A stretch of DNA of 64,000 nucleotides, taken from Pseudomonas costantinii. Lineage in GTDB: Bacteria; Pseudomonadota; Gammaproteobacteria; Pseudomonadales; Pseudomonadaceae. Shown here one piece after another: positions 43,227 through 52,313 of the stretch; the first letter of the stretch is position 1; every line of letters begins with the position of its first letter. The stretch lies in assembly GCF_001870435.1 (NCBI RefSeq), contig NZ_MDDR01000065.1:1-64000 (forward strand). The letters are read 5' to 3'. Below the pieces are notes generated by a model. That model saw only the letters and a list, made by a program, of their open reading frames with translations. It was not told the DNA's origin and searched no databases. Position numbers and translations under genes: made by a program.

Positions 43227-43697
43227 ATGAGTACATCCATTTGCCCCTGCGGCAGTGGCAACCTGCTGGATGCCTGCTGCGGTCATTATCACGCCGGTCA
43301 CCCCGCGCCCTGTGCCAGCGCGCTGATGCGTTCGCGCTACAGCGCCTACGTGTTGGGCCTGGTGGACTATCTGGTGGCTACCACGTTGCCGGCGCAGCAA
43401 GCGGGCCTGGACCGCGACGCCATCGGCGCCTGGAGCGCCCAGAGCACTTGGCTCGGCCTTGAGGTGGAAAGCTCTGAGGTGTTCGGCGGCCAACCGGAAC
43501 ATGCGTTCGTGACGTTTACCGCGCGCTGGCACGACAGCACCGGAGAACACAGCCACCGTGAGCAGTCTTCTTTCGTACAAAACGAGGGACGCTGGTACTT
43601 CATCGACCCGACCGTGGAGGTGAAGGCCGGGCGCAATGATGTATGTTTGTGCGGCAGCGGGCAGAAGTTCAAGAAGTGCTGCTCCAGCTACCTCTAG
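43227..43697 (+). CDS. YchJ family protein with two SEC-C motifs
   Basis: This 156-residue protein begins with CPCGSGNLLDACC, one SEC-C zinc motif, and ends with CLCGSGQKFKKCC, a second. Between them is an NTF2-like domain (ALMRSRYSAYVLGLVDYLV, then FTARWHDSTGEHSHREQSSFV). This is the YchJ/UPF0225 arrangement. The start at MSTSICPCG is set by the motif; the frame extends upstream inside the previous gene. Function unknown, though SEC-C is a zinc module known from SecA. Confidence 0.92.
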   Translation: MSTSICPCGSGNLLDACCGHYHAGHPAPCASALMRSRYSAYVLGLVDYLVATTLPAQQAGLDRDAIGAWSAQSTWLGLEVESSEVFGGQPEHAFVTFTARWHDSTGEHSHREQSSFVQNEGRWYFIDPTVEVKAGRNDVCLCGSGQKFKKCCSSYL

Positions 43698-43721
43698 TAA
43701 TCACCTGACAGGGATAACGCC

Positions 43722-44204
43722 ATGCTTCGGATTTACAGCTTGATGCTGGCGTTGACTCTGGGGCTGACCGGTTGCGCCTCCTGGTTCGAGGACGATTCTC
43801 CCCCGCCCCACGTCTCCCTGGTGAAAGTCGAAGTAGTACGGGCCAAGTTGCTGGAGCAAAAATTCAAACTGTACTTTCGCGTGGACAACCGCGACGCCGC
43901 CGACCTGACCGTGCGCGGCCTGATCTACAAAGTCACCCTGGGCAATTTTGTACTGACTGAGGGCGAGTCCAACGAATGGCTCACCGTACCACCGCGCAGC
44001 CATGCTTTTTTCAGGGTAACGGTGCGCACCAACCTCTGGCCGCAGATACGCGATGTGGTGCAGATGCTGAAAAAACCCGACAAGCCCGTGCCGTACCGCC
44101 TTGAAGGCGAGTTGAAAACCGGATTATTCATCGGTAATGACGTGCAGGTGAACCACAATGGCGAGATAATCCCCGGCGATTTTATTCCGGAGCGACATCG
44201 ATGA
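43722..44204 (+). CDS. LEA type 2 (WHy domain) lipoprotein
   Basis: This 160-residue lipoprotein (signal LTLGLTGCAS) has a single WHy/LEA14-like beta-sandwich: KLYFRVDNRDAADLTVRGL and NLWPQIRDVVQMLKKPDKPVPYRLEGEL. Such domains are linked to desiccation or stress tolerance in plants and to envelope stability in bacteria. It is 24 bases after ychJ and overlaps the next gene by four bases. Confidence 0.88.
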   Translation: MLRIYSLMLALTLGLTGCASWFEDDSPPPHVSLVKVEVVRAKLLEQKFKLYFRVDNRDAADLTVRGLIYKVTLGNFVLTEGESNEWLTVPPRSHAFFRVTVRTNLWPQIRDVVQMLKKPDKPVPYRLEGELKTGLFIGNDVQVNHNGEIIPGDFIPERHR

Positions 44205-44401
44205 CTCAGCAACCCCATGTCCATGGTCCTGACTGCAACCACGATCACGATCACCATGATCACGACCACGGCCATGTCCACGGCCCGAACTGCGGCCACG
44301 CTCACCAGGAGCCAGTGCGCAATGCCCTGAAGGACGTTGGTCGCAACGATCCATGCCCGTGCGGCAGTGAGAAGAAATTCAAGAAGTGCCACGGGGCGTA
44401 A
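44201..44401 (+). CDS. small His-rich SEC-C metal-binding protein
   Basis: This 66-residue protein has a histidine/aspartate-rich first half (HVHGPDCNHDHDHHDHDHGH, then HVHGPNCGHAH) and a C-terminal SEC-C zinc motif DPCPCGSEKKFKKCHG. Two HGPxCxH repeats flank the His run. It looks like a metal-handling or metal-delivery protein, probably zinc or nickel, by composition. It overlaps the LEA2 gene (ATGA) and ends the four-gene group. Confidence 0.88.
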   Translation: MTQQPHVHGPDCNHDHDHHDHDHGHVHGPNCGHAHQEPVRNALKDVGRNDPCPCGSEKKFKKCHGA

Positions 44402-44419
44402 GCCACGCTGAATATCTAA

Positions 44420-44451
44420 ATGTGGGAGCGAGCAAGCCCGCTCCCACATTG
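44420..44451. repeat. REP-type hairpin between convergent genes
   Basis: AATGTGGGAGCG and CGCTCCCACATT are inverted copies around AGCAAGCC. It separates the SEC-C gene from the histidine kinase gene. Confidence 0.75.
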
Positions 44452-44465
44452 GATCGCATTTCAAA

Positions 44466-45851
44466 TCAGAGCTTGCGTTGAAATAACAACTCCACTTCCA
44501 GGCCCCCGCCCTCCCGATTACTCAAACTCAACCGCCCTTCATGCGCCCTGGCGATGGTATGCGCAATGCTCAACCCCAACCCATACCCGCCCGTCTGCGT
44601 ATTGCGTGAACCTTCTACCCGGTAGAACGGCTCCATCACCTGCTCCAGTTGTTCCTGGGGAATCCCCGGGCCACGGTCGCTGATGACGATTTTCAAAAAA
44701 TCCGCCTGATCCTCGACCCGCACTACCACCTCACAGCCATAACGCACCGCGTTTTCCAGCAGGTTCTGCACACAGCGCTTGAGGCTGCGGGCGTACCCCG
44801 GCAACGGCTGCCTGGCCCGGCCAACGATGGTCACGGTTTGACCCACATCCTCCAGATCCGCCTGCAAGCTTTGCAGCAAGGCATTGATGTCAATGTTCTG
44901 CCGCGTCTCGTTGATTTCGCCACTGCTCACAAAATCCAGGGTGCTGGACACCATGTGTTCCATTTCTTCAAGATCACTGCGAAACCGCTCTTTGGTGCGG
45001 TTGTCTTCAAGCATCTCGGTACGCAGGCGCAGCCGTGTGATTGGAGAGCGCAGGTCGTGGGAAATGGCTGCGAGAAAGCGTGTGCGCTCGGCAATGTTGG
45101 CGATCAGCCGTTGCTGCATCGCGTTGAACGCCTGGGCGGCGCGGCGCACTTCCGTGGGACCATCTTCCGATAACGGCGGGCGCTGGATGTCGCGCCCCAG
45201 GGCTTCGGCGGCCTTGGCCAGGGCATTCAGCGGGCGAATTGCCAGGCGTACCGCCACCAGGGCGATCACCACCAGCACCAACACCCGTAGTAAATAAATG
45301 CGCATCACGTAGTCGAACAGCAAATCCAGCGGCGAGGTGCTGGTCCAGCCCTGCTCTTCACTCGCATCCACCTGCAACCAACGCCCATCGGGCAAGCGCA
45401 GGTCGATCAGGAACTGCCCCACCACCGGCTTGGAACCGAGCAAGGTCGACAGCCCGGCGGTTTGCCCTTCGCCATCCACCAGCGACAGGCGCAGCAGGAT
45501 CAAGGTTTGCGCGTAGCCGGTTTTCTCCGACAACACCTTCTTGATCAGTCCTTCGGTGGGCCGGTCGCTGTCGGTGAGGGTGCTGGGCGTGCTGCTGGCC
45601 TGGTCGCTCAAGGTCAGCTGAAAGTGCGGCGTATTGAGCAGTTTGATCAACTGGTCAGCCTGCTGCGGGTCGCTGTGCACCAGACGCACCACGTCCGCCA
45701 GCCGTGTGGCGATCAACCGCGCGGGGATTTCCAGCACCTGGCCATGGCGCCGGTCGTACCAGATGCTGCTAGTCAGGGCCTGGGCCGCAAGCATGCCGCT
45801 GACCAAAATCAGCACCAGCCGCCCGAACAACGAACGCGGCAGCAGTCTCAC
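44466..45851 (-). CDS. sensor histidine kinase
   Basis: This 461-residue kinase has helices at about 10-30 and 188-208 that flank a 155-residue periplasmic sensor domain. A HAMP domain follows (RLAIRPLNALAKAAEALG). The H-box is AAISHDLRSPITRLRLRTE with His265, the N-box NLLENAVRYG, and the G-box DRGPGIPQE plus GGYGLGLSI. It phosphorylates the response regulator encoded just upstream, which its start overlaps by four bases. The pair diverges from a siderophore receptor gene, but the signal is unknown. Confidence 0.93.
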   Translation of the reverse strand: MRLLPRSLFGRLVLILVSGMLAAQALTSSIWYDRRHGQVLEIPARLIATRLADVVRLVHSDPQQADQLIKLLNTPHFQLTLSDQASSTPSTLTDSDRPTEGLIKKVLSEKTGYAQTLILLRLSLVDGEGQTAGLSTLLGSKPVVGQFLIDLRLPDGRWLQVDASEEQGWTSTSPLDLLFDYVMRIYLLRVLVLVVIALVAVRLAIRPLNALAKAAEALGRDIQRPPLSEDGPTEVRRAAQAFNAMQQRLIANIAERTRFLAAISHDLRSPITRLRLRTEMLEDNRTKERFRSDLEEMEHMVSSTLDFVSSGEINETRQNIDINALLQSLQADLEDVGQTVTIVGRARQPLPGYARSLKRCVQNLLENAVRYGCEVVVRVEDQADFLKIVISDRGPGIPQEQLEQVMEPFYRVEGSRNTQTGGYGLGLSIAHTIARAHEGRLSLSNREGGGLEVELLFQRKL

Positions 45852-46564
45852 GACCCCAGCACCACGTCATCGGCGGTGAGCATGTAGCCCTCGTTGCGCA
45901 CGGTCTTGATCAACCCCGGTGGCAATTGCGAACGCAGGCGACTGACGCACACATCGATGGAGCGGTCGAATGGCGTGCTGTCCTTGTCGAAGACATGGTT
46001 GAGCAGAAAATCGCGGCTCAGAGGGCGATTGGGGTGCTGCAACAACAGGCGCAACACGCGGTAATCCGAGTTGCCCAGGCTGACCACAACGCCTTCCGGG
46101 GTCAGTAATTGCCGCGCCCGCGTGTCGAGTTGCCAACCGGCGAAGCGAATACTCGGCGCCTCGTCCAACCTCGCGCGGTCGGGGAAGCTCTGTACCCGAC
46201 GCAACACCACCTTGATCCGTACCAACAACTCCCGCGGGTCGAAGGGCTTGGGCAGGTAATCATCCGCGCCGATTTCCAGGCCGACGATGCGGTCGATCAA
46301 CGAGCCTTTGGCAGTGAGCATCACCACCGGCGTGTTGGAACTCACGCGCAGTTCGCGGCAAAGGCTCAGGCCGTCTTCGCCGGGCAGCATCAGGTCGAGG
46401 ACGATCAAATCGATGACATTCAGCGCCAGGCGGCGACGCATTTCCTTGCCATCGGCGGCGGTGGATACCTGAAAGCCGGCGTCGCTAAGGTAGTCACAGA
46501 GCAGTTGGCGAATTTGCGGGTCGTCATCGACGATCAGCAGGTGGTCTTGCTTGGCCATGGGCAT
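45848..46564 (-). CDS. OmpR-family response regulator
   Basis: This 238-residue regulator has a receiver domain with acidic pocket IVDDDP, phospho-acceptor Asp57 (IDLIVLDLMLPGEDG) and Lys in YLPKPFDPREL. A winged-helix DNA-binding domain follows, with SLGNSDYRVLRLLLQHPNRPLSRDFLL and DRSIDVCVSRLRSQL. A start at 46558 (MAKQDHL) is also possible; AGG six bases before 46564 favours the longer one. It probably controls its own operon and perhaps the divergent receptor gene, 191 bases away. Confidence 0.93.
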   Translation of the reverse strand: MPMAKQDHLLIVDDDPQIRQLLCDYLSDAGFQVSTAADGKEMRRRLALNVIDLIVLDLMLPGEDGLSLCRELRVSSNTPVVMLTAKGSLIDRIVGLEIGADDYLPKPFDPRELLVRIKVVLRRVQSFPDRARLDEAPSIRFAGWQLDTRARQLLTPEGVVVSLGNSDYRVLRLLLQHPNRPLSRDFLLNHVFDKDSTPFDRSIDVCVSRLRSQLPPGLIKTVRNEGYMLTADDVVLGS

Positions 46565-46716
46565 TCGAACCTAAAACTCAAAACGCAGGAGATAGCCGAA
46601 AGTTCAGCCAGCAGTGCGCGCAAATGTAATGGAATGTTGTAGGAAACGATAATCACGCATCAGCGATACAAAGCCGAGGTATGGCCTGGGAAATCGCTCT
46701 TTAGACTACCGAACCT

Positions 46717-46737
46717 AAATGAGAGTAATTGTAATTT
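46717..46737 (+). promoter_or_regulatory. candidate Fur box for the siderophore receptor
   Basis: AAATGAGAGTAATTGTAATTT closely follows the AATGAGAATNATTATCATT form of the Fur operator. It ends 18 bases before the receptor ATG, where Fur-Fe2+ would block transcription in iron-replete cells. Confidence 0.55.
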
Positions 46738-46755
46738 AGACTCGGATCACTGCCC

Positions 46756-49137
46756 ATGTCATTGCCCACACCTCACCGCCACACGCTGAACAGTACCCTG
46801 GCGCCGATGTTCGGTTTGCTGGCCGCCGGCAGCGTTGCGCCGAATGCCTGGGCCGATACGCCTGCGGCCACGTCCAATGATTCGGTGCTGAGCCTGCCGG
46901 AAATCAAGGTCGACGGCGAAGCTACTTCAACCTTCAAGGTCGACCGGGTGACCTCCGCCAAAATCAGCCAGCCGCTGCTGGATGCGCCGCAAAGTGTGAC
47001 CATCGTGCCGCAACAGGTGCTCAAGGAGCAAAACGCGCAAACCCTGCAGGAAGTGTTGCGCAACGTGCCGGGCATCACGTTTATGTCCGGTGAAGGCAAT
47101 TTGGGCTGGGGCGATCTGTTTTCGATCCGCGGGTTTTCTTCCGAACAAAGCCTGACCGTCGACGGCGTGCGCGATGCCGGCATGTCCACCCGCACCGACA
47201 CCTTCAACCTGCAACAGGCCGAAGTGTTCAAGGGCACCGGCTCCATCGAGTCAGGGGTTTCCGCCGTGGGCGGCAGCGTCAACCTGGTCAGCAAGGAAGC
47301 ACACCTGGGTGATGCCAACAAAGTCTCCGCCGGGATCGGCACCGACAGCTACCGCCGCCTCACCGCCGACCTGAACAAACAAATCAACGACACCACCGCC
47401 GTACGCATCAACCTGATGAAGCACTACAACCAGGTGGCCGACCGCGACGACGTGGACTACGACCGCTGGGGCATTGCCACCTCTTTCGGGTTCGGCCTGG
47501 GCACCGACACACGGTTTTTCGTCGACACCTTCTACCAGAAAGACACCAACACCCCGGACGGCGGCGTGCCGATTCAGCGCGGCACCCACGGCGACCGCAT
47601 GCCCGGCGTAAAGCGTTCGAACTGGTACGGCGACTCCAGCCTCTACACCCAACAGAACGAAACCACCTCGCTGACTGCGCGCGTCGAACATGACTTCGAT
47701 TGGAACCAAGCCACTCTGCGCAACCAGACCCGCTGGGAACGCAGCGACAACTTTGCCGTGCTCTCCCCCGCGCGCTTCTTCGCCGCCAACGCCAATGGCC
47801 AGAAAACCTGCACCGGCACCCGCTGTGCGACCCTTGGCTACACCGGTGCAGGCCCGATCAGCAAAGTGCCGGGCAGCACGGTAAATGCCTACGCCGATTA
47901 CGTGAACAACAGCAACACCGGTTACGGCATCTTGCGTGGCAGCGACTTCGGCTTGTCCAAGCGCTACACCATTCTGGATAACCAAACCGACTTCAGTTTT
48001 CAGTTCAACACCGGCAGCCTGCAACATGCCGTCGTCTCGGGCCTTGAGTTCTACCACGAGACCTACGGCGGCCTGAAACGCAATGCCGAAGTGCCGGCCG
48101 GTGACATGTTCTTCGACATGAGCGACCCAAGCCACAGCTTCGCCAGCACCTACGTCACCAAAGGCGAAGGCGACCCGCGCTCGGTGATCGACAACGCAGG
48201 CGTCTATGCGGGCGACACCGTCACCCTCAACGAACAATGGCAAGTCCTGGGCTCGCTGCGTTACGACCACTGGCGTGCCCAGACCAGCCAGCGTGGCCAA
48301 TCCACCATCAGCAGCACCGACGGCGCGGTCAGCGGTCGGGTCGGCGCGGTGTTCAAGCCGTTGCCGAACGGCAGTATCTACGTGTCCTACAGCGAAGCGG
48401 CGCAACCGTCAGCCCTCGGCGCGTCCACCAACAACCAAATCTACGGCGCAGCGAGCACCAGCAACTACAGCCCGGCCAAATCGAAAACCTATGAAATAGG
48501 CACCAAGTGGGACATTGCCCACGACATGCTCAACGTCACGGCGGCGATCTTCCGCACCGAACTGGACAACGCCTGGGAATACCAGGACGGCGAATCGGCA
48601 CCGGTGCGCGCCCTGCCCGCCAAGCGTGTGGACGGCATCGAACTCGGCCTGCAAGGCAACATCACTCCGCGCTGGACCGCCTACGCCGGTTTCTCGGCAC
48701 TCAAAAGCACCCAGACCAAGGGCATCAATAAAGGCGCCGAAGCCAAGAACGTCCCCGACCTGACCGCCAACCTGTGGACCACTTACGCCGTTACCGACGC
48801 CCTGAGCCTGAGCTACGGCGAGCAATACGTCGGCCGCCGCCGCTACAGCGACAACAAATACGTCGGTGGCTTGAACAACAACAGCAGCTACGCCAACGGC
48901 CCGTCCGGGGTGAACGCGATTTACGTGCGCGACAACGAAAAGGCCCCAGGTTACTGGCTGAGCAACGTCGCGGCGCAATACAAGGTGAACAAGGACACCA
49001 CGGTCAACCTCAACCTCAACAATGTGTTCAACACGTTCTATTACAGCCAGGTCGGCGCGTCCCTCGACGGCTTCCAGCTTTACGGCATCCCTGGCGCCGG
49101 GCGCACCCTGACGGCCAGTGTCGATTACGAATTCTGA
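46756..49137 (+). CDS. TonB-dependent siderophore receptor (catecholate/Fiu-like)
   Basis: This 793-residue outer-membrane receptor has a signal peptide ending NAWADTPAA, a likely TonB box in DSVLSLPEIKV, and a plug domain from about residue 70 (LDAPQSVTIVPQQVL, LQEVLRNVPGITF, FSIRGFS, VDGVRDAG, VFKGTGSIESG). A 22-strand barrel follows, ending in Phe. It resembles the Fiu/PirA-type and ferric-siderophore receptors. There is no N-terminal FecR-signalling extension. Together with the next three genes it forms a complete uptake route. The siderophore is not defined, and no biosynthesis genes are in the window, so a xenosiderophore is plausible. Confidence 0.92.
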   Translation: MSLPTPHRHTLNSTLAPMFGLLAAGSVAPNAWADTPAATSNDSVLSLPEIKVDGEATSTFKVDRVTSAKISQPLLDAPQSVTIVPQQVLKEQNAQTLQEVLRNVPGITFMSGEGNLGWGDLFSIRGFSSEQSLTVDGVRDAGMSTRTDTFNLQQAEVFKGTGSIESGVSAVGGSVNLVSKEAHLGDANKVSAGIGTDSYRRLTADLNKQINDTTAVRINLMKHYNQVADRDDVDYDRWGIATSFGFGLGTDTRFFVDTFYQKDTNTPDGGVPIQRGTHGDRMPGVKRSNWYGDSSLYTQQNETTSLTARVEHDFDWNQATLRNQTRWERSDNFAVLSPARFFAANANGQKTCTGTRCATLGYTGAGPISKVPGSTVNAYADYVNNSNTGYGILRGSDFGLSKRYTILDNQTDFSFQFNTGSLQHAVVSGLEFYHETYGGLKRNAEVPAGDMFFDMSDPSHSFASTYVTKGEGDPRSVIDNAGVYAGDTVTLNEQWQVLGSLRYDHWRAQTSQRGQSTISSTDGAVSGRVGAVFKPLPNGSIYVSYSEAAQPSALGASTNNQIYGAASTSNYSPAKSKTYEIGTKWDIAHDMLNVTAAIFRTELDNAWEYQDGESAPVRALPAKRVDGIELGLQGNITPRWTAYAGFSALKSTQTKGINKGAEAKNVPDLTANLWTTYAVTDALSLSYGEQYVGRRRYSDNKYVGGLNNNSSYANGPSGVNAIYVRDNEKAPGYWLSNVAAQYKVNKDTTVNLNLNNVFNTFYYSQVGASLDGFQLYGIPGAGRTLTASVDYEF

Positions 49138-49162
49138 ATCCCCCTCATTAGGAGCCTTTGCC

Positions 49163-50275
49163 ATGCGCAAATCCCGTCACCTGCTCAAGCTCGGCGTGCT
49201 GTTCGCCGCGCTGGTACTCGGCCACGCGGAAACCGCCGCCGCCCACGAAGTCACCGACGTGCTGGGCCGCAAGGTCGAGATCACCGACCACGTCAAGCGT
49301 GTGGTGCTCGGCGAAGGCCGGTTGATTTCGGCGTTTGCCTTGCTCGACAAAGACGCGCCATTCCAGCGCATCGTTGGCTGGCAGAACGATTTAAAGCTGC
49401 TGGATCAGCACACCTACAACGCCTATGTGGCGAAATTTCCGACGGTGAAAGACATCCCCTTGATCGGGCAAGCGTCGGAACAAAGCGTCAGCGCCGAGGA
49501 GATTCTCTCACTGAAACCTGACCTGGCTGTGTTCAGTATTTCCGGCCATGGCCCGACCGAACACAGCCCGGTCGCTGACGTGCTGGCCAAGGCCGGCATC
49601 CCGGTGTTGTTCGTCGACTTGCGCATCAACCCCGTGCACGGCACCCACACCAGCATGCAGGCGCTGGGTGAGGCATTGGGTCGTGAAACCCAGGCCAAGG
49701 CGTTCCTGGATTTCTATGACCAGCACATCAAGGTCATCACCGACGCCGTTGCCACGTTGCCCGCGGGCCCACGCCCGAGCGTGTTCCTTGAGCTACTGGC
49801 CGGGGCCTGGCAGGCGCCGGGCCACACCACCGGTAAAAGCGGCCTGGGTGAAGTGATCAAGCTGGTCGGCGGGCGCAATATCGCCGCCGATGTGGTGCCG
49901 GGGGCGCTGGGGGATATCAGTGTCGAATACGCACTGAAGGCTGATCCGGATGTGTACGTGGCCACCGGTAACCACAAACCAGGCCTGATCCTGGGCGCTG
50001 GCGTCAGCACCGATGAAGCCCGCGAAGCGTTTGATCGGGTGTTGGCGCGCCCGGAATTCGCCAACCTTCGTGCAATCCGCGAAGGCAATGCCCACGGCCT
50101 GTGGCATGACTTCTACAACTCGCCGTACAACCTGCTGGCGATTGAAGCGCTGGCCAAGTGGGTACATCCGGAGCTGTTTGCCAAGCTTGACCCAAAGGCG
50201 ACCATGGAGCAGATCAACCAGCAGTTCCTGGGGATGCCGTTGCAGGGTGCTTATTGGATCGATAGCAAGAAATGA
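49163..50275 (+). CDS. iron-siderophore ABC transporter periplasmic binding protein
   Basis: This 370-residue class III binding protein (FepB/BtuF fold) has a signal peptide (LFAALVLGHAETAAA). The first domain starts EVTDVLGRKVEITDHVKRVV. SLKPDLAVFSISGHGP and VLFVDLRINPVHGTHTSMQA frame the cleft, and a long helix joins the lobes. AGGAG precedes the ATG at 49163; an earlier in-frame start lies within the receptor gene and is less likely. It overlaps the permease gene by four bases. Confidence 0.9.
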   Translation: MRKSRHLLKLGVLFAALVLGHAETAAAHEVTDVLGRKVEITDHVKRVVLGEGRLISAFALLDKDAPFQRIVGWQNDLKLLDQHTYNAYVAKFPTVKDIPLIGQASEQSVSAEEILSLKPDLAVFSISGHGPTEHSPVADVLAKAGIPVLFVDLRINPVHGTHTSMQALGEALGRETQAKAFLDFYDQHIKVITDAVATLPAGPRPSVFLELLAGAWQAPGHTTGKSGLGEVIKLVGGRNIAADVVPGALGDISVEYALKADPDVYVATGNHKPGLILGAGVSTDEAREAFDRVLARPEFANLRAIREGNAHGLWHDFYNSPYNLLAIEALAKWVHPELFAKLDPKATMEQINQQFLGMPLQGAYWIDSKK

Positions 50276-51330
50276 CCACTCAAACCCTCGACCTCGCCAG
50301 CGCCACTCAAGGCTACCGTCGCCTGCTGGCGCGGCGTGCCTGGCTGCTCGCCTTACTCGGCACGGCACTGGTCTGCGCCATTTTGGTAGACCTGGCCAGC
50401 GGCCCGTCAGGCATGGGCTTGCTGGCCTTGCTCGACGGGATATTGCACCCGTCCCACCTGAGCGCCACCGATCAGGTGATCATCTGGAACGTGCGCCTGC
50501 CCTACACGTTGATGGCGGTGCTGGTGGGCTGTGCACTGTCACTGGCCGGGGCCGAGATGCAGGCGATCCTGAATAACCCATTGGCCAGCCCGTTTACCTT
50601 GGGCGTGTCGTCAGCGGCGGCGCTGGGCGCGTCCTTGGTGATCGTGTTTCCGGTAACAACGCTGTGGGTATCGGCCAACACCGCGATTTCGATCTCGGCC
50701 TTCATCTTCGCGGCGGCCTCGGTATTTTTGCTGCAAGCCATGTCGCGTCTACGAGGCGCAGGGGTGGAAAGTCTGGTCTTGTTCGGCATCGCGTTGGTGT
50801 TCAGTTGCAACGCAGTGGTGGCCTTATTGCAACTGGTCGCTACCGAAGATGTGTTGCAACAACTGGTGTTCTGGACCCTGGGCAGCGTGACCCGGGCCAA
50901 TTGGGACAAGCTCGGCATCCTGGCATTGGTGGTCGCGGTGGTGATGCCGTTTTCCTTCACCGCTGCACCGCGCCTGACCCTGTTGCGCATGGGTGAAGAC
51001 CGCGCACAAAGCTTTGGCGTGGACGTGAAGCGCCTGCGATTTTTCTCGTTGCTGCGCATCAGCCTGCTGTCGGCCACCGCCGTGGCGTTTGTAGGCACGA
51101 TCGGATTTATCGGTCTGGTCGGTCCGCATATCGCACGGATTCTGGTGGGCGAAGACCAACGCTTCCTGCTACCCGCCAGCGCCTTGACCGGCGCGTTGCT
51201 GCTCTCGCTGTCGTCGATCGCCAGCAAGCTGATCATGCCCGGCGTGATAGTTCCGGTGGGCATCGTCACTGCGCTGGTGGGCGTGCCGATTTTCGTGGTG
51301 CTGGTGTTCAAACGTGGGAGGCAGTTATGA
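50272..51330 (+). CDS. FecCD-family iron-siderophore ABC permease
   Basis: This 352-residue permease has about ten helices. RLPYTLMAVLVGCALSLAGAEMQAILNNPLASP is the FecCD signature, quoted here only by its ends RLPYTLMA and NNPLASP. GFIGLVGPHIARILVGEDQR contains the coupling-helix region. A single permease gene suggests a homodimer, as in BtuC. It overlaps both neighbours by four bases. Confidence 0.94.
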   Translation: MTTQTLDLASATQGYRRLLARRAWLLALLGTALVCAILVDLASGPSGMGLLALLDGILHPSHLSATDQVIIWNVRLPYTLMAVLVGCALSLAGAEMQAILNNPLASPFTLGVSSAAALGASLVIVFPVTTLWVSANTAISISAFIFAAASVFLLQAMSRLRGAGVESLVLFGIALVFSCNAVVALLQLVATEDVLQQLVFWTLGSVTRANWDKLGILALVVAVVMPFSFTAAPRLTLLRMGEDRAQSFGVDVKRLRFFSLLRISLLSATAVAFVGTIGFIGLVGPHIARILVGEDQRFLLPASALTGALLLSLSSIASKLIMPGVIVPVGIVTALVGVPIFVVLVFKRGRQL

Positions 51331-52124
51331 GTGAAGGTTTAACCGTACAGAACGCTCAGGTGAGTTATGGCCGTCGGCAAATTGTGCATGACCTGACCTT
51401 ACCCACCCTGCCCCACGGCAGCCTGACCGCCTTGATCGGCCCCAACGGTGCGGGCAAGTCGACCTTGCTGCGCGCCGTGGCCGGGCTGGAAAAGATGCAA
51501 GGTGTTGTGCGATTGGGTGACCTGGACCTGTCGGCCATGTCCGTCGCCGAGCGTGCGCGCCGCGTCACCTATATGCCGCAAAATCTGCCGCCGGGCCTGA
51601 GCCTCAGCGTGATGGAAAGCGTGATCGCCGCCTTGCGCGTGGCGAATGTCGATGGCATTCCCTTATCCAGCGACGCTTGCCTGCGTGAAGCGTTCCAAGC
51701 ATTGCAACGCATCGGCATTGCTCACTTGGCCGATCAATTGTTAAGCACGCTGTCAGGTGGGCAACGTCAATTGGTCAGCCTCGCCCAACTGATCGCGCGC
51801 CGCCCCCAAGTGATGTTGCTGGACGAACCCACCAGCGCCCTCGACCTCAATTACCAGTTGAAAGTCATGGACTGTGTGCGTGGGCTTGTACGTGAACACA
51901 ATCTGATCGCCGTGGTGGTGCTGCACGACATCAACCTCGCCGCGCGCTTCGCCGACCACATCGCCGTACTGCGCCAGGGCCGGTTATACGCCAGCGGTGC
52001 CGCAGATGATGTGCTCGACCCGGCGCTGTTTGCCAAGGTGTATGGCGTGCAGGTGCGGATCGAGCGCTGCTCTAAACACAGCCTGCAAGTGCTGGTAGAC
52101 GGCGTAGCAGCTGTCGAGCCCTAG
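51327..52124 (+). CDS. iron-siderophore ABC transporter ATPase
   Basis: This 265-residue FepC/FecE-type ATPase has Walker A GPNGAGKSTLLRAVAG, signature LSGGQRQLVSLAQLI, Walker B VMLLDEPTSALDL and the switch His in VVLHDINLAARFADH. It powers the FecCD permease and ends the receptor-binding protein-permease-ATPase operon. Confidence 0.95.
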   Translation: MSEGLTVQNAQVSYGRRQIVHDLTLPTLPHGSLTALIGPNGAGKSTLLRAVAGLEKMQGVVRLGDLDLSAMSVAERARRVTYMPQNLPPGLSLSVMESVIAALRVANVDGIPLSSDACLREAFQALQRIGIAHLADQLLSTLSGGQRQLVSLAQLIARRPQVMLLDEPTSALDLNYQLKVMDCVRGLVREHNLIAVVVLHDINLAARFADHIAVLRQGRLYASGAADDVLDPALFAKVYGVQVRIERCSKHSLQVLVDGVAAVEP

Positions 52125-52313
52125 CGAGACTGCGTCGGGGGCGCCGCGGTTTTGGATCTTGAAAGCGGCGGTGAATCCAACGCAGCCTCGCCGGGGCTCG
52201 ACAACTGCTACGGGCATATCGATAGACGCAAATATTTCATTGAATTTTCGTCATTGGAACATCACCTATACCTACAGGCATTCGCTCAAGCATCACCACT
52301 TTTGGAGAGCTTC

